Shown here: positions 38,449-48,023 of the stretch, in pieces | Layout of the letters: each line of letters opens with the position of its first letter | How positions within the stretch are numbered: the first letter of the stretch is position 1 | Assembly: GCF_014268885.2 (NCBI RefSeq) | Contig: NZ_CP077095.1 | Location: forward strand, 4,247,001-4,311,000 | DNA length: 64,000 nt | Reading direction: 5' to 3' | DNA from: Pseudomonas xantholysinigenes | GTDB lineage: Bacteria > Pseudomonadota > Gammaproteobacteria > Pseudomonadales > Pseudomonadaceae | Notes under the pieces: model-generated | Database searches by the model: none | Told to the model about the DNA's origin: nothing | Seen by the model: the letters and a program-made list of their open reading frames with translations, nothing else | Made by a program: the position numbers and the translations under genes

Positions 38449-39318
38449 TCAAAGTAACCCCAGTTGTTCGACCTCCGGGGCGCGTGGCAATTCCAGCAAC
38501 GGCGCCAGCCCTGGCAGGCGCGCCATCAGACGCTGGTGAAAACGCTGGGCAAGCGCTGCGGCGAGGCGGTTGTCCGAGGTGTGCAGGAATACATAAGGGC
38601 TGCGGCCCTCTTCGATCCAGGCCGCCACCTTGTCGACCCAGGGCGTGAGGAAGGGCTCGTTGGCCGCCAGCTCCGGATGACCGATGAAGCGCACCTGGGG
38701 ATGCTGGCTGAACGCAGCGGGGCGCGGCGGCACCTTGGGTTTCTTGGACTGGGCATGCAGCACTGCCGGCTCGCGGGAGGTGCAACTGAACAACGCCCGT
38801 GGATCGAGGCAGATACGTTCGACACCCCGCTCATGCAGCAGGCGGTTGAGTAGGCGCTCCTCCTCGCCGCGGGCGAAGAACGCATCGTTGCGCACCTCCA
38901 CCGCCACCGGCACACCGATCTCATCGAGGAAGTACGCCAGTTCGCCCAGCCGCGCCGGGCCGAACATCGCTGGCAACTGCAGCCAGTACGGCGATACCCG
39001 CGCGCCCAACGGCGCCATCAACCGGGTGAAGTCGTGGGCCGACTCGAGTTGTTCGCGCAGGTCGCCAGCATGGCTGACATCACCAGGAAACTTGGCCGTG
39101 AAGCGAAACCCGGGCGGCATGAGTTGCGCCCAGCGCTCGACGGTGGCAGGCGCTGGGCGGGCATAGAAGGTGGTATTGCCCTCGACGGCGTTGAACACCT
39201 GGCTGTATAGCCCAAGGTATTCACCGGAGCGCGCGTCGGCAGGGTAGAGATAGTCGCGCCAGGCGTTTTCAGCCCAGGACGGACAACCGAGAAAATAAGG
39301 CAAGGGTGCTGGCGTCAT
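38449..39318 (-). CDS. DUF72 domain protein
   Basis: A 289-aa TIM-barrel-like protein (PYFLGCPSWAENAWRDYLYP, FNAVEGNTTFYARP, FRFTAKFP, VFLHTSDNR) matching the widespread DUF72 family of unknown biochemistry. It precedes the PEP mutase-like gene on the same strand by 22 nt and follows the next small gene by 3 nt, so the three are likely one transcript. Confidence 0.88.
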   Translation of the reverse strand: MTPAPLPYFLGCPSWAENAWRDYLYPADARSGEYLGLYSQVFNAVEGNTTFYARPAPATVERWAQLMPPGFRFTAKFPGDVSHAGDLREQLESAHDFTRLMAPLGARVSPYWLQLPAMFGPARLGELAYFLDEIGVPVAVEVRNDAFFARGEEERLLNRLLHERGVERICLDPRALFSCTSREPAVLHAQSKKPKVPPRPAAFSQHPQVRFIGHPELAANEPFLTPWVDKVAAWIEEGRSPYVFLHTSDNRLAAALAQRFHQRLMARLPGLAPLLELPRAPEVEQLGLL

Positions 39319-39321
39319 GCC

Positions 39322-39612
39322 TCAAATGTACAGGTCAAGCCCCAGCACTTCCATCTCCCAATCGGTGAAGCCGGCGGTGGTCAGGTAACTGGCCAGGGCC
39401 GAGGAGGTGCGGCGGTCACGAGCGCGGGGGAAGATCAGGTCCTGCTGGCGGGCCGGCAGGTTCTCGCTGCGACGGCTGGCGCGGCTGACTTGCGCTTCGA
39501 TGTCATCGATGATCTCGGCATCCGCCTCGTCGACAGCTTCGTCGCGCACCGGCGCCTTGCGCGGCGGGCGCTTGATGGGGTAGCTCGATGAGGAGAAGCC
39601 GTCGATACGCAT
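39322..39612 (-). CDS. Small conserved hypothetical protein
   Basis: A 96-aa basic protein beginning MRIDGFSSSSYPIKRPPRKA. It is rich in Arg/Asp/Glu and predicted largely disordered, ending FTDWEMEVLGLDLYI. The aromatic C-terminal block looks like a short conserved motif. A TTG at 39642 could extend it by 10 codons. It sits between DUF72 and tsaB, a position conserved in Pseudomonas. No function assigned. Confidence 0.7.
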   Translation of the reverse strand: MRIDGFSSSSYPIKRPPRKAPVRDEAVDEADAEIIDDIEAQVSRASRRSENLPARQQDLIFPRARDRRTSSALASYLTTAGFTDWEMEVLGLDLYI

Positions 39613-39744
39613 GAACAGGGCACTCAGGATCAATGATGGCAATTTAGCAGCATCAGGAATCCTTCGCTAATGCCCGAACTGATAACTGGACCACAGATCG
39701 CGCAAAAGGTTTTATCGTGATCGGCGATAGCCGACGAACTGCCT

Positions 39745-40419
39745 TCAACGCGCCTTGGGCGTAGCCACATTATCGCGCAGGTACACCGGATGCGCCTGCT
39801 CGGCGACGACCGACTCGCCACGGGCCCAGGCGAATTCGGCCAGGGCGAGGATGTCCAGCGCGCTGGGCAGCGCGGCGACATCGCTGGCCGTGACCGGCAC
39901 GGCCAGGCGCTCGGCATAGCCCCAGCCGCTGCCGGCGCCGAACCACTCGCCGCCCAGCTCCGCTGGCAGTGCCACACGCTCGGGCGGCAGCACCGCTTCC
40001 TGGCCGACCAGGCGCATTTCGCCCTGCTGAGCCTGATAGCAGCCCCAATACACCTCGTCCATGCGTGCATCGATCGCCGCCGCCACCTGCCGCACCCCGC
40101 GCTCACGCAGCGCGCCCTGGGCCAGCGCGGCAAGGTTGGACACTGGCAGCACCGGGCGTTCAAGGGCGAAGGCCAGGCCCTGGACCACACCGATGGCGAT
40201 ACGCACACCGGTGAAGGCACCCGGACCACGGCCAAAGGCAATGGCATCCACCGCGCTCAACGCCACGCCCGAGTCGGCCAGCAGCTGCTTGATCATCGGC
40301 AGCAGCTTCTGCGCGTGCAGGCGTGGGGCCACCTCGTAATGGCTGGTCACCTTGCCGTCATGCAACAGGGCGACGGAACAGGCTTCGGTGGCGGTATCCA
40401 GGGCCAGCAAGGTGGTCAT
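39745..40419 (-). CDS. tsaB: tRNA threonylcarbamoyladenosine biosynthesis protein TsaB
   Basis: Scaffold partner of TsaD in the t6A37 synthesis complex. The 224-aa ASKHA-fold protein begins MTTLLALDTATEACSVALL and shows AFGRGPGAFTGVRIAIGVVQGLA, the family signature. A 17-codon extension upstream is open but not conserved. It works in the same modification pathway that tcdA completes. Confidence 0.95.
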   Translation of the reverse strand: MTTLLALDTATEACSVALLHDGKVTSHYEVAPRLHAQKLLPMIKQLLADSGVALSAVDAIAFGRGPGAFTGVRIAIGVVQGLAFALERPVLPVSNLAALAQGALRERGVRQVAAAIDARMDEVYWGCYQAQQGEMRLVGQEAVLPPERVALPAELGGEWFGAGSGWGYAERLAVPVTASDVAALPSALDILALAEFAWARGESVVAEQAHPVYLRDNVATPKAR

Positions 40420-40469
40420 CGAACGAGGTATCCAGGCGATAGGGAAAAAGAGCGGCAGTATAAACGACA

Positions 40470-40489
40470 ACGGCCCGCAAGCGGGCCGT
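40470..40489 (-). terminator. Terminator of adk
   Basis: ACGGCCCGC-AA-GCGGGCCGT is a perfect 9-bp stem located 18 nt after the adk stop, followed on the minus strand by TTGTCGTTT. It separates adk from tsaB. Confidence 0.7.
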
Positions 40490-40507
40490 AGTGACGTATG
40501 GCGAGGA

Positions 40508-41245
<738 letters not shown>

Positions 41246-41278
41246 TCAAAAGGCTGCTCAAGATACACAGCGCCCGCC

Positions 41279-41398
41279 CCCCCGACAAGCGTCCCAAAGT
41301 GGCAGGAATGCGCTAGCCACGGCCTGTCGGGGGCCTGGTTGCGCCCAGCGCAACCAGCCTGCGCGCTGTCGAGGGGCACCAGACACAATGCCCCCTCG
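41279..41398. repeat. Cluster of three hairpins between ppc and adk
   Basis: Going along the plus strand: CCCCCGACA and its complement TGTCGGGGG (about 41278-41333); CTGGTTGCGC-CCA-GCGCAACCAG, a perfect 10-bp stem (41335-41357); and CGAGGGGCA/TGCCCCCTCG (41370-41398). The last lies 18 nt after the ppc stop and may be its terminator; the others are unexplained. The gap to 41158 otherwise holds the adk upstream region. Confidence 0.6.
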
Positions 41399-41416
41399 CC
41401 TCGCCGCCCCAGGCGT

Positions 41417-44044
41417 TCAACCCGTATTGCGCAAGCCCGCCGCGATACCTGCCACGGTCACTAGCAAGGCCTGCTCCAATGGGCTGTCCAGAGCGGCTTC
41501 GCGACTGCGCGAGCGCGCCAGCAACTCGGCCTGCAGGCGGTGCAACGGGTCCAGATAAGTGTTGCGTAGACGGATAAATTCCAGGGTTTCCGGGCTGTGC
41601 GCGAGTAGCACCGGCTGGCCAGTCAGGCCCAGCACCACCTGGCATGACTGCGACAATAGGTCGCGCAGATGCGCACCCAGGGGCAACAGCGCGGGTTGCA
41701 CCAGACGTTGGTCGTAGGCCTCGGCGATCTGCGCGTCGGCCTTGGCCAGGACCATCTCCAGCATGTCGATACGCGTGCGGAAGAACGGCCATTGCTCGCG
41801 CATCTGCGCCAGCAGTTCACCCTGGCCGCGAGACAAGGCGTTGTTCAGCGCGGTTTCCCAGCCCAGCCAGGCCGGCAGCATCAATCGCGTCTGGGTCCAG
41901 CCAAAGATCCACGGAATGGCCCGCAGGCTCTCAATGCCTCCGGCACGGCGCTTGGCCGGGCGACTGCCCAGCGGCAGGCGGCCCAACTCCTGTTCCGGTG
42001 TCGACTCGCGAAAATACTCGACGAAATCGGGGTTGTCCCGCACCACACCGCGGTACGCCTTGACCCCGTCCGCCGCCAACTGGTCCATCAGCGCGCGCCA
42101 GGCCGGTTCTGGAGGGGGCGGCGGCAGCAAGGTCGCCTCCAGCACCGCCGCCAGATAAAGATTGAGGTTCTGCTCGGCGATGCCCGGCAAACCGAACTTG
42201 AAGCGGATCATCTCGCCCTGCTCGGTGGTGCGGAAGCGCCCGCCCACCGAGCCCGGCGGCTGCGACAGGATCGCCGCGTGGGCCGGCCCACCGCCACGCC
42301 CGACGGTGCCACCGCGACCGTGGAACAACAACAGCTCGACCTGATGCTCACGACAGATGCGCACCAGGTTTTCCTGGGCGCGGTACTGGGCCCAGGCGGC
42401 GGCGGTGGTACCGGCGTCCTTGGCCGAGTCGGAATAACCGATCATCACCTCCTGCGGGCCGTGCAAGCCGGCACGGTAGCCGGGCAGGCCGAGCAGGCGC
42501 TCCATCACCGGGCCAGCGTTGTCCAGGTCGGCCAGGGTCTCGAACAGCGGCACCACACGCATGGGCCGGGTCAACCCGGCCTCCTTGAGCAGCAACTGTA
42601 CCGCCAGCACATCCGAGGCGGCGCCAGCCATGGAGATCACGTACGAGCCCAGCGATGCGGCCGGGGCGCAAGCGACCTCGCGGCAGGTGGCCAGGACTTC
42701 GGCGGTGTCGGCCTCGGGCTTGAAATGCGCCGGCAACAACGGTCGGCGGTTCTTCAATTCTGCCTGGAGGAAGGCGATGCGCGCCTCCTCGTCCCAATCG
42801 GCATAACGCCCGAGCCCGAGGTAGTCGGTGATTTCCGACAGCGCATCGCGATGACGGGCGGCGTCCTGGCGCACATCCACACGCACCAGGAACAGGCCGA
42901 AGGTCACTGCCCGGCGCAGGCAGTCGAGCAACGGCCCATCGGCGATCACCCCCATGCCGCATTCATGCAGGGAGTGGTAGCACAGCTCCAGTGGCGCGAT
43001 CAGCTCGCGGTTGTCGACCAGCACCGCAGCACTGGCAGGCTGAGTCGCGGCCAGCGAGGCATGGGCCCAGGCGCGGGTGGCACGCAGGCGATCGCGCAAT
43101 TGCTTGAGCAAGGCGCGGTAAGGCTCGGCGCTGTCGCCGACCTGCTCGCGCAGGGCCGGGCTGGCTTGTTGCATGGACAGCTCAGCGGCAAGGTCGTCGA
43201 TATCGCGCAGGAACAGGTCGGCGGCCATCCAGCGCGCCAGCAGCAGTACTTCGCGGGTCACCGCCGCCGTGACATTGGGATTGCCGTCGCGGTCACCGCC
43301 CATCCACGACGCGAAGCGCACCGGCGCCGCCTCCAGCGGCAAGCGCAGGCCCGTGGCCTCGAACAGCGCGCCATCGACCTTGCGCAGGTGATTGGGAATG
43401 GCTTGCCACAGCGAATGCTCGATCACCGCGAAGCCCCACTTGGCCTCGTCCACCGGAGTCGGCCGGGTACGGCGGATCTCCTCGGTGTGCCAGGCCTCGG
43501 CAATCAACCGGCGCAGACGCTCGCGCACCTGCTGGCGTTCGGCCGGCAGCAGGTCGCGGTGGTCCTGCGCCGCCAGTTGCGCGGCGATGGCGTCGTACTT
43601 CTGGATCAGGGTACGGCGAGCGACCTCGGTGGGGTGGGCGGTGAGCACCAGTTCGATGTCCAGCCTGGCCAGCTGTCGAGCCAAGGCGTCGTTGCCGTGG
43701 CCCGCGGCCTGCAACCGCGCCAACAGCTCGGGCAGCACCCGCGCCTCGAACGGCGCCGGCTGATCGGCGGCGCGGCGATGGATCAGCTGGTATTGCTCGG
43801 CGATATTGGCCAGGTTGAGGAACTGGTTGAACGCCCGCGCCACCGGCAGCAGGTCGTCCTCGGCCAGGTCGCCCAGGGTCGAGCTCAGTTGCTCGCCGGC
43901 CCCTCGCCGGTCGGCCTTGGCGCTGTGGCGGATATCCTCGATCTTCTGCAGGAACGCCTCGCCATGCTGCTGGCGGATGGTCTCGCCGAGCAGCTCCCCC
44001 AACAGGTGCACATCCTCACGCAAGCGCAGATCGATATCGCTCAT
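41417..44044 (-). CDS. ppc: Phosphoenolpyruvate carboxylase
   Basis: Carboxylates PEP to oxaloacetate, replenishing the TCA cycle. The 875-aa enzyme has the catalytic His motif [14 protein letters not shown], the [10 protein letters not shown] block, the glycine loop [14 protein letters not shown] and the regulatory C-terminal region ending LRNTG. Start [16 protein letters not shown] is chosen over the ATG 28 codons upstream. Allosteric control by aspartate and acetyl-CoA is known in the family. Oriented with adk. Confidence 0.97.
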   Translation of the reverse strand: MSDIDLRLREDVHLLGELLGETIRQQHGEAFLQKIEDIRHSAKADRRGAGEQLSSTLGDLAEDDLLPVARAFNQFLNLANIAEQYQLIHRRAADQPAPFEARVLPELLARLQAAGHGNDALARQLARLDIELVLTAHPTEVARRTLIQKYDAIAAQLAAQDHRDLLPAERQQVRERLRRLIAEAWHTEEIRRTRPTPVDEAKWGFAVIEHSLWQAIPNHLRKVDGALFEATGLRLPLEAAPVRFASWMGGDRDGNPNVTAAVTREVLLLARWMAADLFLRDIDDLAAELSMQQASPALREQVGDSAEPYRALLKQLRDRLRATRAWAHASLAATQPASAAVLVDNRELIAPLELCYHSLHECGMGVIADGPLLDCLRRAVTFGLFLVRVDVRQDAARHRDALSEITDYLGLGRYADWDEEARIAFLQAELKNRRPLLPAHFKPEADTAEVLATCREVACAPAASLGSYVISMAGAASDVLAVQLLLKEAGLTRPMRVVPLFETLADLDNAGPVMERLLGLPGYRAGLHGPQEVMIGYSDSAKDAGTTAAAWAQYRAQENLVRICREHQVELLLFHGRGGTVGRGGGPAHAAILSQPPGSVGGRFRTTEQGEMIRFKFGLPGIAEQNLNLYLAAVLEATLLPPPPPEPAWRALMDQLAADGVKAYRGVVRDNPDFVEYFRESTPEQELGRLPLGSRPAKRRAGGIESLRAIPWIFGWTQTRLMLPAWLGWETALNNALSRGQGELLAQMREQWPFFRTRIDMLEMVLAKADAQIAEAYDQRLVQPALLPLGAHLRDLLSQSCQVVLGLTGQPVLLAHSPETLEFIRLRNTYLDPLHRLQAELLARSRSREAALDSPLEQALLVTVAGIAAGLRNTG

Positions 44045-44188
44045 CGGGCCTCTCCATTCCGGGAAACAGCAGGCCCCAAGAGTGCCCACCAAGGCGCGCG
44101 CCTGGCAAGTCGGGAACACCCAAAGCAACTAAAGTGAACACAGGTCATCCGCAGCAACGCCACGTTCAAGGCATTGACAGAGGTCATC

Positions 44189-44533
44189 ATGAAAATCCGC
44201 GAACTCGCCCAGCACTGGGAACAGAATGCCGCCGGCCGCCTGAGCCCCACCGGCCATGTCCTGCACCTGGACATGGAAGCCGAAGCGCGCCTGGCCGCGC
44301 TGATCGAGATGTACCCCAAGCGCAGCCCCGAGGAACTGCTCGGCGAACTGGTGGCGGCGGCGCTCGAGGAACTGGAGGCCAGCTTCCCCTACATCAAGGG
44401 CCAACAGGTGATCGCCACCGACGAGGAAGGCGACCCACTGTACGAGGACATCGGCCCCACCCCACGCTTCCTGGCCCTCTCCCGGCGCCACCTGCAGGCC
44501 CTTGGCCGGGTGCCCGACGACCACTCGCATTGA
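44189..44533 (+). CDS. Small conserved protein downstream of ppc (hypothetical)
   Basis: A 114-aa acidic, helical protein, MKIRELAQHWEQNAAGRLSP, with LIEMYPKRSPEELLGELVAAALEEL. Database names linking relatives to pilin assembly lack support I can see. No signal peptide. Divergent from ppc. AGAGGTCATC precedes the ATG. Function unknown. Confidence 0.75.
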   Translation: MKIRELAQHWEQNAAGRLSPTGHVLHLDMEAEARLAALIEMYPKRSPEELLGELVAAALEELEASFPYIKGQQVIATDEEGDPLYEDIGPTPRFLALSRRHLQALGRVPDDHSH

Positions 44534-44647
44534 GCCTTTGCCGATGCCGGGCCAGGCCCGGCATACCATCACGCACAGCGGAAGTTCCCTGGAAAATCCG
44601 CTGACTGATTAGTCAGAAAAAAATACCTTTAGCGTGCAAATTTTTCT

Positions 44648-44675
44648 GAACTATTCAAAAAACGCCTCGGTCACA
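44648..44675 (+). promoter_or_regulatory. Possible sigma-22 (AlgU) type promoter
   Basis: GAACTA, a 17-nt spacer and TCACA resemble the envelope-stress consensus GAACTT-N16/17-TCtgA. It stands about 115 nt before the lipoprotein pair at 44789-46040, whose P. aeruginosa counterparts are AlgU-dependent. The match is imperfect. A palindrome CTGACT-GATT-AGTCAG (44601-44616) and an A-run just upstream are unexplained. Confidence 0.4.
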
Positions 44676-44788
44676 GCCAATAGCCATCACGGCAAAACCC
44701 TGTAAACACGGGCCTTTGCGCCCGACGCTGGCCACAGGGGAACAGCGATAGCCAGCCTTTGGCATCGTCGTTTAACAGGAGTGACCCA

Positions 44789-45202
44789 ATGGAGTTGACC
44801 ACCATGAAGACCCGCATCGAACAACCTACTTCCACTCACCTGCGCGGGCTCAAGCTGGCCGCGCTGGCCCTGGGCAGCAGCCTGGTGCTGGCTGGCTGCG
44901 CGGGCAAGCCGCCCACCGAGCAATACGCCGTGACCCAATCGGCGGTCAACTCGGCGGTCAGTGCCGGTGGTACCGAATACGCCGCCGTGGAAATGAAGGC
45001 TGCTCAGGACAAGTTCAAGAAGGCTGAAATCGCCATGCACGACAAGCAGTACGACCAGGCCAAGCTGCTGGCCGAACAGGCCGAGTGGGATGCCCGCGTC
45101 GCCGAACGCAAGGCCCAGGCGGCCAAGGCCCAGAAGGCTGTGCAAGATGCCCGTCAGGGTATCAACGATGTCCGCGAGGAAGGCCTGCGCAGCGCTGAAT
45201 GA
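44789..45202 (+). CDS. DUF4398-type lipoprotein
   Basis: A 137-aa lipoprotein; the signal region has ALGSSLVLAGCAGK with lipobox LAGC. The mature part is a charged coiled coil (AAQDKFKKAEIAMHDKQYDQ, AERKAQAAKAQKAVQDAR). AACAGGAGTGACCC before ATG 44789 decides the start. It precedes the OmpA-like lipoprotein by 49 nt and probably shares its promoter; a structural envelope role is inferred. Confidence 0.85.
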   Translation: MELTTMKTRIEQPTSTHLRGLKLAALALGSSLVLAGCAGKPPTEQYAVTQSAVNSAVSAGGTEYAAVEMKAAQDKFKKAEIAMHDKQYDQAKLLAEQAEWDARVAERKAQAAKAQKAVQDARQGINDVREEGLRSAE

Positions 45203-45251
45203 GCCCTGCCCCGCCACTTGAGCCTTCGTTAACGATCAAAGGATGAACACT

Positions 45252-46040
45252 ATGCGCAACTACGTCATGATTCCCGCCCTGCTGGCCCTGAGCGTGGGCC
45301 TTGCCGCCTGCTCCCACGACCCGAACGCCAACCTGGAGTCGGCCCGCACCAACTTCTCCGCCCTGCAGAGCGACCCGCAGTCGAGCAAGGTGGCGGCGCT
45401 GGAGACCAAGGACGCCCAGGACTGGCTGAACAAAGCCGACAAGGCCTACATGGACCGCGAAGACGAGAAGAAGGTCGACCAGCTCGCCTACCTGACCAAC
45501 CAGCGCGTCGAAGTGGCCAAGCAGACCATCGCCTTGCGCACCGCCGAAGGCGAACTAAAGAACGCCGCCGCCCAGCGTGCCCAGGCCAAGCTGGACGCCC
45601 GCGACGCGCAGATCAAGAAGTTGCAGGACAGCCTCAACGCCAAGCAGACCGACCGCGGCACCCTGGTGACCTTTGGTGATGTGCTGTTCGACTTCAACAA
45701 GGCCGTGCTCAAGAGCAGCGCCTACCCAAACGTCACCAAGCTGGCGCAGTTCCTCCAGGAGAACCCTGAGCGCAAGGTGATCGTCGAGGGCTACACCGAC
45801 AGCGTCGGCTCGGCCAACTACAACCAGACCCTGTCCGAGCGCCGCGCCGGCGCCGTGCGCATGGCGCTGGTACGTGCCGGCGTCGACCCTGCGCGCATCG
45901 TCGCCCAGGGTTACGGCAAGGAGTATCCGGTGGCCGACAACGGCAGCAACTCGGGCCGCGCGCAGAACCGTCGGGTGGAGGTGACCATCTCCAACGACAA
46001 CCAGCCGGTGGCACCGCGTTCGGTAAGCCAGGTGCAGTAA
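45252..46040 (+). CDS. lptF: OmpA-family outer-membrane lipoprotein (LptF-like)
   Basis: A 262-aa lipoprotein, lipobox LAAC, with a DUF4398-like coiled coil followed by a peptidoglycan-binding OmpA domain (LFDFNKAVLKSSAYPNVTKL, VEGYTDSVGSANYNQTLSERR, ARIVAQGYGKEYPVADN). The order ppc...DUF4398...OmpA...lysS-prfB-wspR matches P. aeruginosa, where this gene is lptF, the AlgU-dependent lipotoxin F. The symbol is from that synteny, not to be confused with the LPS transporter gene. AAAGG 9 nt before ATG 45252 favours that start over 45243. Confidence 0.82.
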   Translation: MRNYVMIPALLALSVGLAACSHDPNANLESARTNFSALQSDPQSSKVAALETKDAQDWLNKADKAYMDREDEKKVDQLAYLTNQRVEVAKQTIALRTAEGELKNAAAQRAQAKLDARDAQIKKLQDSLNAKQTDRGTLVTFGDVLFDFNKAVLKSSAYPNVTKLAQFLQENPERKVIVEGYTDSVGSANYNQTLSERRAGAVRMALVRAGVDPARIVAQGYGKEYPVADNGSNSGRAQNRRVEVTISNDNQPVAPRSVSQVQ

Positions 46041-46059
46041 TCGCTGGCGCTTGAGTGGA

Positions 46060-46087
46060 AAACCCCGCCTTTAAGGCGGGGTTTTTT
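46060..46087 (+). terminator. Intrinsic terminator of the lipoprotein operon
   Basis: AACCCCGCC-TTTAA-GGCGGGGTTTTTT, a strong stem with a U-tract 20 nt after the OmpA-like gene. Confidence 0.93.
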
Positions 46088-46179
46088 ATGCGCGCCAGTC
46101 GTCAAAAACACCTTTAAAGACACCAATTAAAGCACTAACCTGATCCTGACCCTCACTCGCTCAACAGGTTGATACAACA

Positions 46180-46464
46180 ATGACCTACCCCGTCCTCGCC
46201 GATCTGGCAGCATCCATCACCGAGCTGAAAAAAGATCCAATGGGCACTATTCGCGAAGCTCGCGGTGAGACCGTGGTGATTCTCAATCGGAACGAACCTG
46301 CCTTCTATGCAGTGCCGCCTGAACGCTATGAGGCGATGATGGAGCTGATTGACGATATGCACCTGGCCGAATTGATACGCCAGCGAAGTGGGGGGCCCAC
46401 CGTGAGGGTGGATATCGATGAACTCATCGTCGAGGCCGAGCGCGACATCAAGCTACAACCTTGA
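46180..46464 (+). CDS. Phd/YefM-type antitoxin
   Basis: A 94-aa protein starting MTYPVLADLAASITELKKDP with the Phd/YefM DNA-binding fold and ILNRNEPAFYAVPPERYEAM typical of RelB/YefM-like antitoxins. It neutralises a RelE-type toxin encoded by the overlapping downstream gene. An AACCTG...CAGGTT inverted pair (46137-46170) just upstream may be its operator. The partner toxin is frameshifted here, so the antitoxin may be an orphan. Confidence 0.85.
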   Translation: MTYPVLADLAASITELKKDPMGTIREARGETVVILNRNEPAFYAVPPERYEAMMELIDDMHLAELIRQRSGGPTVRVDIDELIVEAERDIKLQP

Positions 46465-46734
46465 GTTCGAGGTCAGGGCACAAAAGGAATATCGCAAACT
46501 CGAACCGCAATTGCGCCTGCAATTCGCCAGGAAGATCAAGGAGCGGCTGGTACAACCCAGAGTGAAAAAGACAAGCTGGCCGCCATGCCCGACTGCTACA
46601 AGATAAAGTTGAAATCGGCCGGCTACCGCCTGGTTTACCGGGTCATTGAGCATCGTGTGGTGGTCATGGTGATCGCAATCGGGAAACGAGAAAACAGCGA
46701 GATCTACTCGACGGCACGCTCCCGCATGTACTAG
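46418..46734 (+). pseudogene. RelE-family toxin interrupted by a one-base frameshift
   Basis: Frame 1 from ATG 46418 reads NLEFEVRAQKEYRKLEPQLR ... KERLVQPRVKK and should continue with DKLAAMPDCYKIKLKSAGYR. After the run of five A at 46565-46569 the rest lies in another frame (DKLAAMPDCYKIKLKSAGYR, then LVYRVIEHRVVVMVIAIGKR to SRMY, stop 46732). Six A would restore one frame. So a single base loss disables it, unless slippage on the A-run still yields product or the base is a sequencing error. The start overlaps the antitoxin by 47 nt. Confidence 0.8.
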
Positions 46735-46776
46735 AAACCTCAGTCGAAGCAAGGCTGTCGCCACCCCACAGACGCC

Positions 46777-47103
46777 TCACTGCACCTGCTGCGGCGTCTC
46801 CTGCCCCATGCACCGCACCGCGCGCTTGCGGTTGTCCACCAACACGCCGGTCAGGCCCTTTTGCTCGGTATCGAACAGCACGAGCACACCATCGATGCAC
46901 TGCGCCACCTGTGGCGCCGGGGTCAGCGAGAGCTTGTAGTCCTCGCCGGGGATGGTCTTGAGCATGGTGAAGTCCTGCAGCAACAGCGCATCCTCAGGTT
47001 TGGCGAAATGCAGGTAGCCGTAGTACCAGAGGGCTCCCACCGTCACGATGATGCTGCCGACGCCGGTCAGGATCAGGGGGATGGCGTTGCGTTCTTCACT
47101 CAT
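46777..47103 (-). CDS. Small single-pass membrane protein, hypothetical
   Basis: A 108-aa protein with one membrane helix (IPLILTGVGSIIVTVGALWY) followed by an extracytoplasmic domain with two Cys (QCIDGVLV, RCMGQETP) that could form a disulfide. It overlaps the alpha/beta hydrolase gene by 4 nt and so is translated from the same operon. Function unknown. Confidence 0.75.
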   Translation of the reverse strand: MSEERNAIPLILTGVGSIIVTVGALWYYGYLHFAKPEDALLLQDFTMLKTIPGEDYKLSLTPAPQVAQCIDGVLVLFDTEQKGLTGVLVDNRKRAVRCMGQETPQQVQ

Positions 47104-48023
47104 TGCTTGTTCTTCTCGTCAGGGTAGTTGGGGACTTCGGCCAGGCGGCGCAGGCCGTTGAAGTGCGTGGGGTCGTCCAGAAAACGCAGCATCACCTGGC
47201 GCCAGGTCGGGTCGGCGAAGGTTTGCACATGATCGCCCCGGGTCAGCTGCAGCACCCGTGGCGGTGGCGCGTGCTGGTACAGGCGCAGGCCGTTGTCCAA
47301 CGGCACCAGATTGTCGTCGATGCTGTGGAAGAACAGCTTCGGCGGGCTATCCAGGCGCTCTATCGAATGGATCGCGCTGTCGCCGTCCGGCACCAGCCAC
47401 GACAACGGCACCTGTAGTGGCCAGGTCATCCAGGAAGTGCTCAGTGCGTAGCGCCCCACCGCGCGGTAACTGGCAGGCACGCCGTCGAACACCAGCGCCA
47501 TGAAACGCTGCCGTTGCTCGGGATGCTGCGCCAGGTAATGAATGGCCATGGCGCCGCCGAGGCTCTGCCCGAGCAGCACCAGCGGCTTGCCTTGCACCTG
47601 GGGCGCCTGCTCCAGCCAATTCAACGCCGCGGCGATATCGCCATACACCTCTGGCAGCGTCGGTTTGCCCTGGGACAGGCCGTAGCCGTGGTAATCGATC
47701 ATCAACACCTGGTAGCCCTCTTTCGGCAACCAGTAGCTGCCGCCCAGGTGCCAGGCCAGGTTGCCGCCGTTGCCGTGCAGGTGCAGTACCGTGCCCTTGA
47801 CCGCGACGCCCTCGGGCACCGGCAACCACCAGCCGTGCAGGCGAGTGCCATCGGCGGCGGTGAGGGTCAGGTCCTGGTAGTGCAGATGGGCCTTTTCCGG
47901 GGTGAATGGCTGGCCTGGCTCGGGATAGAACAACAGGCTGCTGCAGCCGCTCAACAGCAGCAGCCCGAGGCCGAGGGCGAGGTGACGCCAGGCGTCAGAG
48001 AATATTCGCGTAGTCGGCTTCAA
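47100..48023 (-). CDS. Alpha/beta hydrolase lipoprotein
   Basis: A 307-aa serine hydrolase. Lipobox LSGC near residue 26 places it in the envelope. The oxyanion segment is HLHGNGGN, the nucleophile elbow GQSLGG and the late His lies in GDHVQTF, with Asp in HSIDDNLVP. Substrate unknown; related to BAAT/DUF1749-like alpha/beta hydrolases. It overlaps the QEGLA gene by 29 nt on the same strand. Confidence 0.83.
   Translation of the reverse strand: MKPTTRIFSDAWRHLALGLGLLLLSGCSSLLFYPEPGQPFTPEKAHLHYQDLTLTAADGTRLHGWWLPVPEGVAVKGTVLHLHGNGGNLAWHLGGSYWLPKEGYQVLMIDYHGYGLSQGKPTLPEVYGDIAAALNWLEQAPQVQGKPLVLLGQSLGGAMAIHYLAQHPEQRQRFMALVFDGVPASYRAVGRYALSTSWMTWPLQVPLSWLVPDGDSAIHSIERLDSPPKLFFHSIDDNLVPLDNGLRLYQHAPPPRVLQLTRGDHVQTFADPTWRQVMLRFLDDPTHFNGLRRLAEVPNYPDEKNKQ

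Noticed and set aside
44534..44788. A small RNA gene in the gap before the lipoproteins
   Set aside because: There is a palindrome and A/T-rich sequence but no terminator before the gene, so it is better read as a promoter region.
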